The position numbers and the translations under genes were made by a program. From Calditrichota bacterium (GTDB lineage: Bacteria; Zixibacteria; MSB-5A5; GN15; FEB-12), in NCBI GenBank assembly GCA_030641085.1, contig DAOWIC010000010.1, positions 1 to 7,051 of the forward strand: DNA of 7,051 bases. The letters run 5' to 3'. The notes beneath the pieces are model-generated. The model worked only from the letters and a program-made list of their open reading frames with translations, was not told where the DNA came from and searched no databases. This document shows positions 6,271 to 7,051 of this stretch, piece after piece. How positions within the stretch are numbered: position 1 is the first letter of the stretch; the number at the start of each line of letters is the position of its first letter.

Positions 6271-6298
6271 AAGATAGAGCATTTTATCGCGGCGTCAA
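6271..6298 (-). promoter_or_regulatory. Sigma70 promoter for the 6260 gene, near-leaderless
   Basis: On the minus strand TTGACG (6298-6293) and TATCTT (6276-6271) lie 16 bases apart, the same spacing as the promoter at 1734. The -10 box ends ten bases before the ATG at 6260, so the mRNA should start around 6264 with a leader of only a few bases. No Shine-Dalgarno sequence precedes the ATG, which fits leaderless translation and supports 6260 over 6314 as the start. Confidence 0.55.
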
Positions 6299-6478
6299 CC
6301 ATAAATGATGACATGCCTTTCCGGTGTGAATGAGCCGGTCGAACCCCTTGTCGACGACCCGGCGGTTGACAAATGGCAGATCGACCAGACCGGGGTATTG
6401 AAAGTCATAATAGACGACGCCATCGCCCGGTAGGACGACCGCGTCGGTTCTATTCTCACCGCGAGATGGATGGGACAC
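6284..6478 (-). CDS. Short doubtful ORF or gene remnant
   Basis: A 64-codon frame starts at GTG 6478 and reads, for example, VVLPGDGVVYYDFQYPGLVD. Its codons are mostly C- or G-ending (GTC, GAC, CTG, CGG), like the native genes nearby and unlike the ORF to its right, which argues for real or recently real coding. Against it: no homologue is recognised, the only purine run (AGG) touches the GTG, and the 3' end runs through the promoter of the 6260 gene. It may be the tail of a decayed gene whose 5' part was replaced by the sequence beyond 6480. There is no signal peptide or membrane segment. Confidence 0.3.
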   Translation of the reverse strand: MSHPSRGENRTDAVVLPGDGVVYYDFQYPGLVDLPFVNRRVVDKGFDRLIHTGKACHHLWLTPR

Positions 6479-6483
6479 CTGGA

Positions 6484-6918
6484 TTACATACTAACGGGTT
6501 TGTCTCGAGCGGCAGCCTCGGTTGGGTAGAGTTCCGCCCAATAAGCCGGGCAAAGCGTGCCGATATCCGTCTCTACTGTTGTTCGGGGGCTATAGCCGGG
6601 TACAACGGGCACAAGAAAATGCACGTATTTTGGCCACTCTTGGTCATTGAGACTGGCCCCCTCGTGACGGGTAGTAACAGCCGCTTGCGTAATTTGTTCT
6701 ATTGGATAGTTGACCAAGGCTCCTGCTTCCAAAGGAGGATCAATCTCGATTAGCATGAACTCCTTTCTTTTCCCCCCTCTAAATCGCTTGAGTTCATAGC
6801 ATTTCCTCGGTTCATCAAGGTCTGCGTATTCTCGCGAACGTAAGAATAAAACATGTTGTCTAATCACGGGTGCCCCATCCGCTTGCGGTGGGGAGAGATT
6901 CCTACGACGCCAACTCAT
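6484..6918 (-). CDS. Hypothetical protein with atypical codon use
   Basis: From ATG 6918 this encodes 144 residues; I do not recognise the family. GGAG (6926-6923) lies four bases before this ATG. Other in-frame starts are GTG 6948, which would add a Trp/Arg-rich stretch that does not look real, and ATG 6756, preceded by AAAGGAG only three bases away, giving a 90-residue protein. I prefer the longer form because CYELKRF...EFMLIEIDPPLEAG reads as continuous beta-type protein across the internal ATG. Other features are TRHEGASLNDQEWPKYVHF, aromatic-rich and soluble, and a C-terminus rich in Ala, Glu and Lys. No signal peptide or transmembrane helix is visible. Third codon positions are clearly less GC-rich than in the other genes, suggesting horizontal acquisition. 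It lies upstream of, and in the same direction as, the 6284 ORF, six bases away. Confidence 0.45.
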   Translation of the reverse strand: MSWRRRNLSPPQADGAPVIRQHVLFLRSREYADLDEPRKCYELKRFRGGKRKEFMLIEIDPPLEAGALVNYPIEQITQAAVTTRHEGASLNDQEWPKYVHFLVPVVPGYSPRTTVETDIGTLCPAYWAELYPTEAAARDKPVSM

Positions 6919-7019
6919 CCATCTCCAACGATACCTCTTTTTCCCCACTGTACCAATTATAACTCGACCATCGCCACTCGCCCGGTGACCCCACCAATCC
7001 CCGTCTGCCCGGATTCTAA

Positions 7020-7048
7020 ATCATCGGTGAAACGGCGGTACCGATGAT
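7020..7048. repeat. Inverted repeat at the right edge
   Basis: ATCATCGGT (7020-7028) and ACCGATGAT (7040-7048) are a perfect 9-bp inverted repeat with an 11-base loop. On the minus strand it is followed by ATTTAG, too poor in T for a confident terminator. It could be a weak leftward terminator of a gene beyond the window or a protein-binding site. It also marks the right limit of the open frame of the hypothetical gene, whose nearest in-frame stop upstream is at 7023-7021. Confidence 0.35.
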
Positions 7049-7051
7049 AAC

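Noticed and set aside
6373..6753. A 126-codon plus-strand frame opposite the right-hand gene
   Set aside because: It starts within one minus-strand frame and runs across another, is rich in Arg and Gly, and shows no protein-like pattern; it looks like a shadow.

Overview
The window is bacterial chromosomal DNA, moderately GC-rich by eye, with sigma70-type promoters (TTGACA/TATATT-like) and a Shine-Dalgarno site at the first gene. There are no tRNAs, rRNAs, insertion sequences or CRISPR arrays. The large gene at 1770-4751 belongs to a multidomain PEP/pyruvate-binding family that I associate mainly with Bacteroidetes and related FCB-group phyla. The promoters, however, are not the Bacteroidetes type. 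An uncultured FCB-type phylum is therefore my guess, with low confidence.

Layout. Positions 1-39 hold the terminator of a gene off the left edge. Positions 40-327 are a gene-free stretch with several GC-rich hairpins followed by a promoter. Positions 328-1671 (+) encode a canonical 447-residue NADP-type glutamate dehydrogenase (gdhA), closed by a strong terminator at 1703-1731. Two bases after that terminator's T-tract a near-consensus promoter begins, and it drives the gene at 1770-4751 (+). That gene encodes a 993-residue protein with two receiver-like domains, a PPDK/PEP-synthase-type ATP-binding domain and an unfamiliar C-terminal module. It lacks a recognisable phosphohistidine motif and a PEP-binding barrel. 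This gene converges, with only 37 bases between stops, on a minus-strand locus at 4789-6260.

The minus-strand locus appears as two ORFs joined by a GTGA overlap. The upstream part has a signal peptide and a beta-rich domain. The downstream part finishes that domain and continues into a PrsW-like glutamic intramembrane protease. Protein-like sequence in the downstream frame extends above its GTG, so the pair is best read as one gene of about 490 codons interrupted by a single-base frameshift near 5845-5858. Its promoter, like that of the 1770 gene, lies so close to the ATG that both mRNAs should be leaderless or nearly so.

Positions 6284-7051 hold a short doubtful ORF (6284-6478) with codon use like its neighbours, and an unrecognised minus-strand gene of about 144 codons (6484-6918) whose codon use is more AT-rich, suggesting recently acquired or accessory DNA. 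The window ends in an imperfectly understood inverted repeat.

Functionally, gdhA links 2-oxoglutarate and ammonium to glutamate, and the neighbouring protein looks like a phosphorylation-responsive ATP-dependent phosphotransfer or sensor protein. The two have separate promoters, so any metabolic link is inferred from adjacency only.
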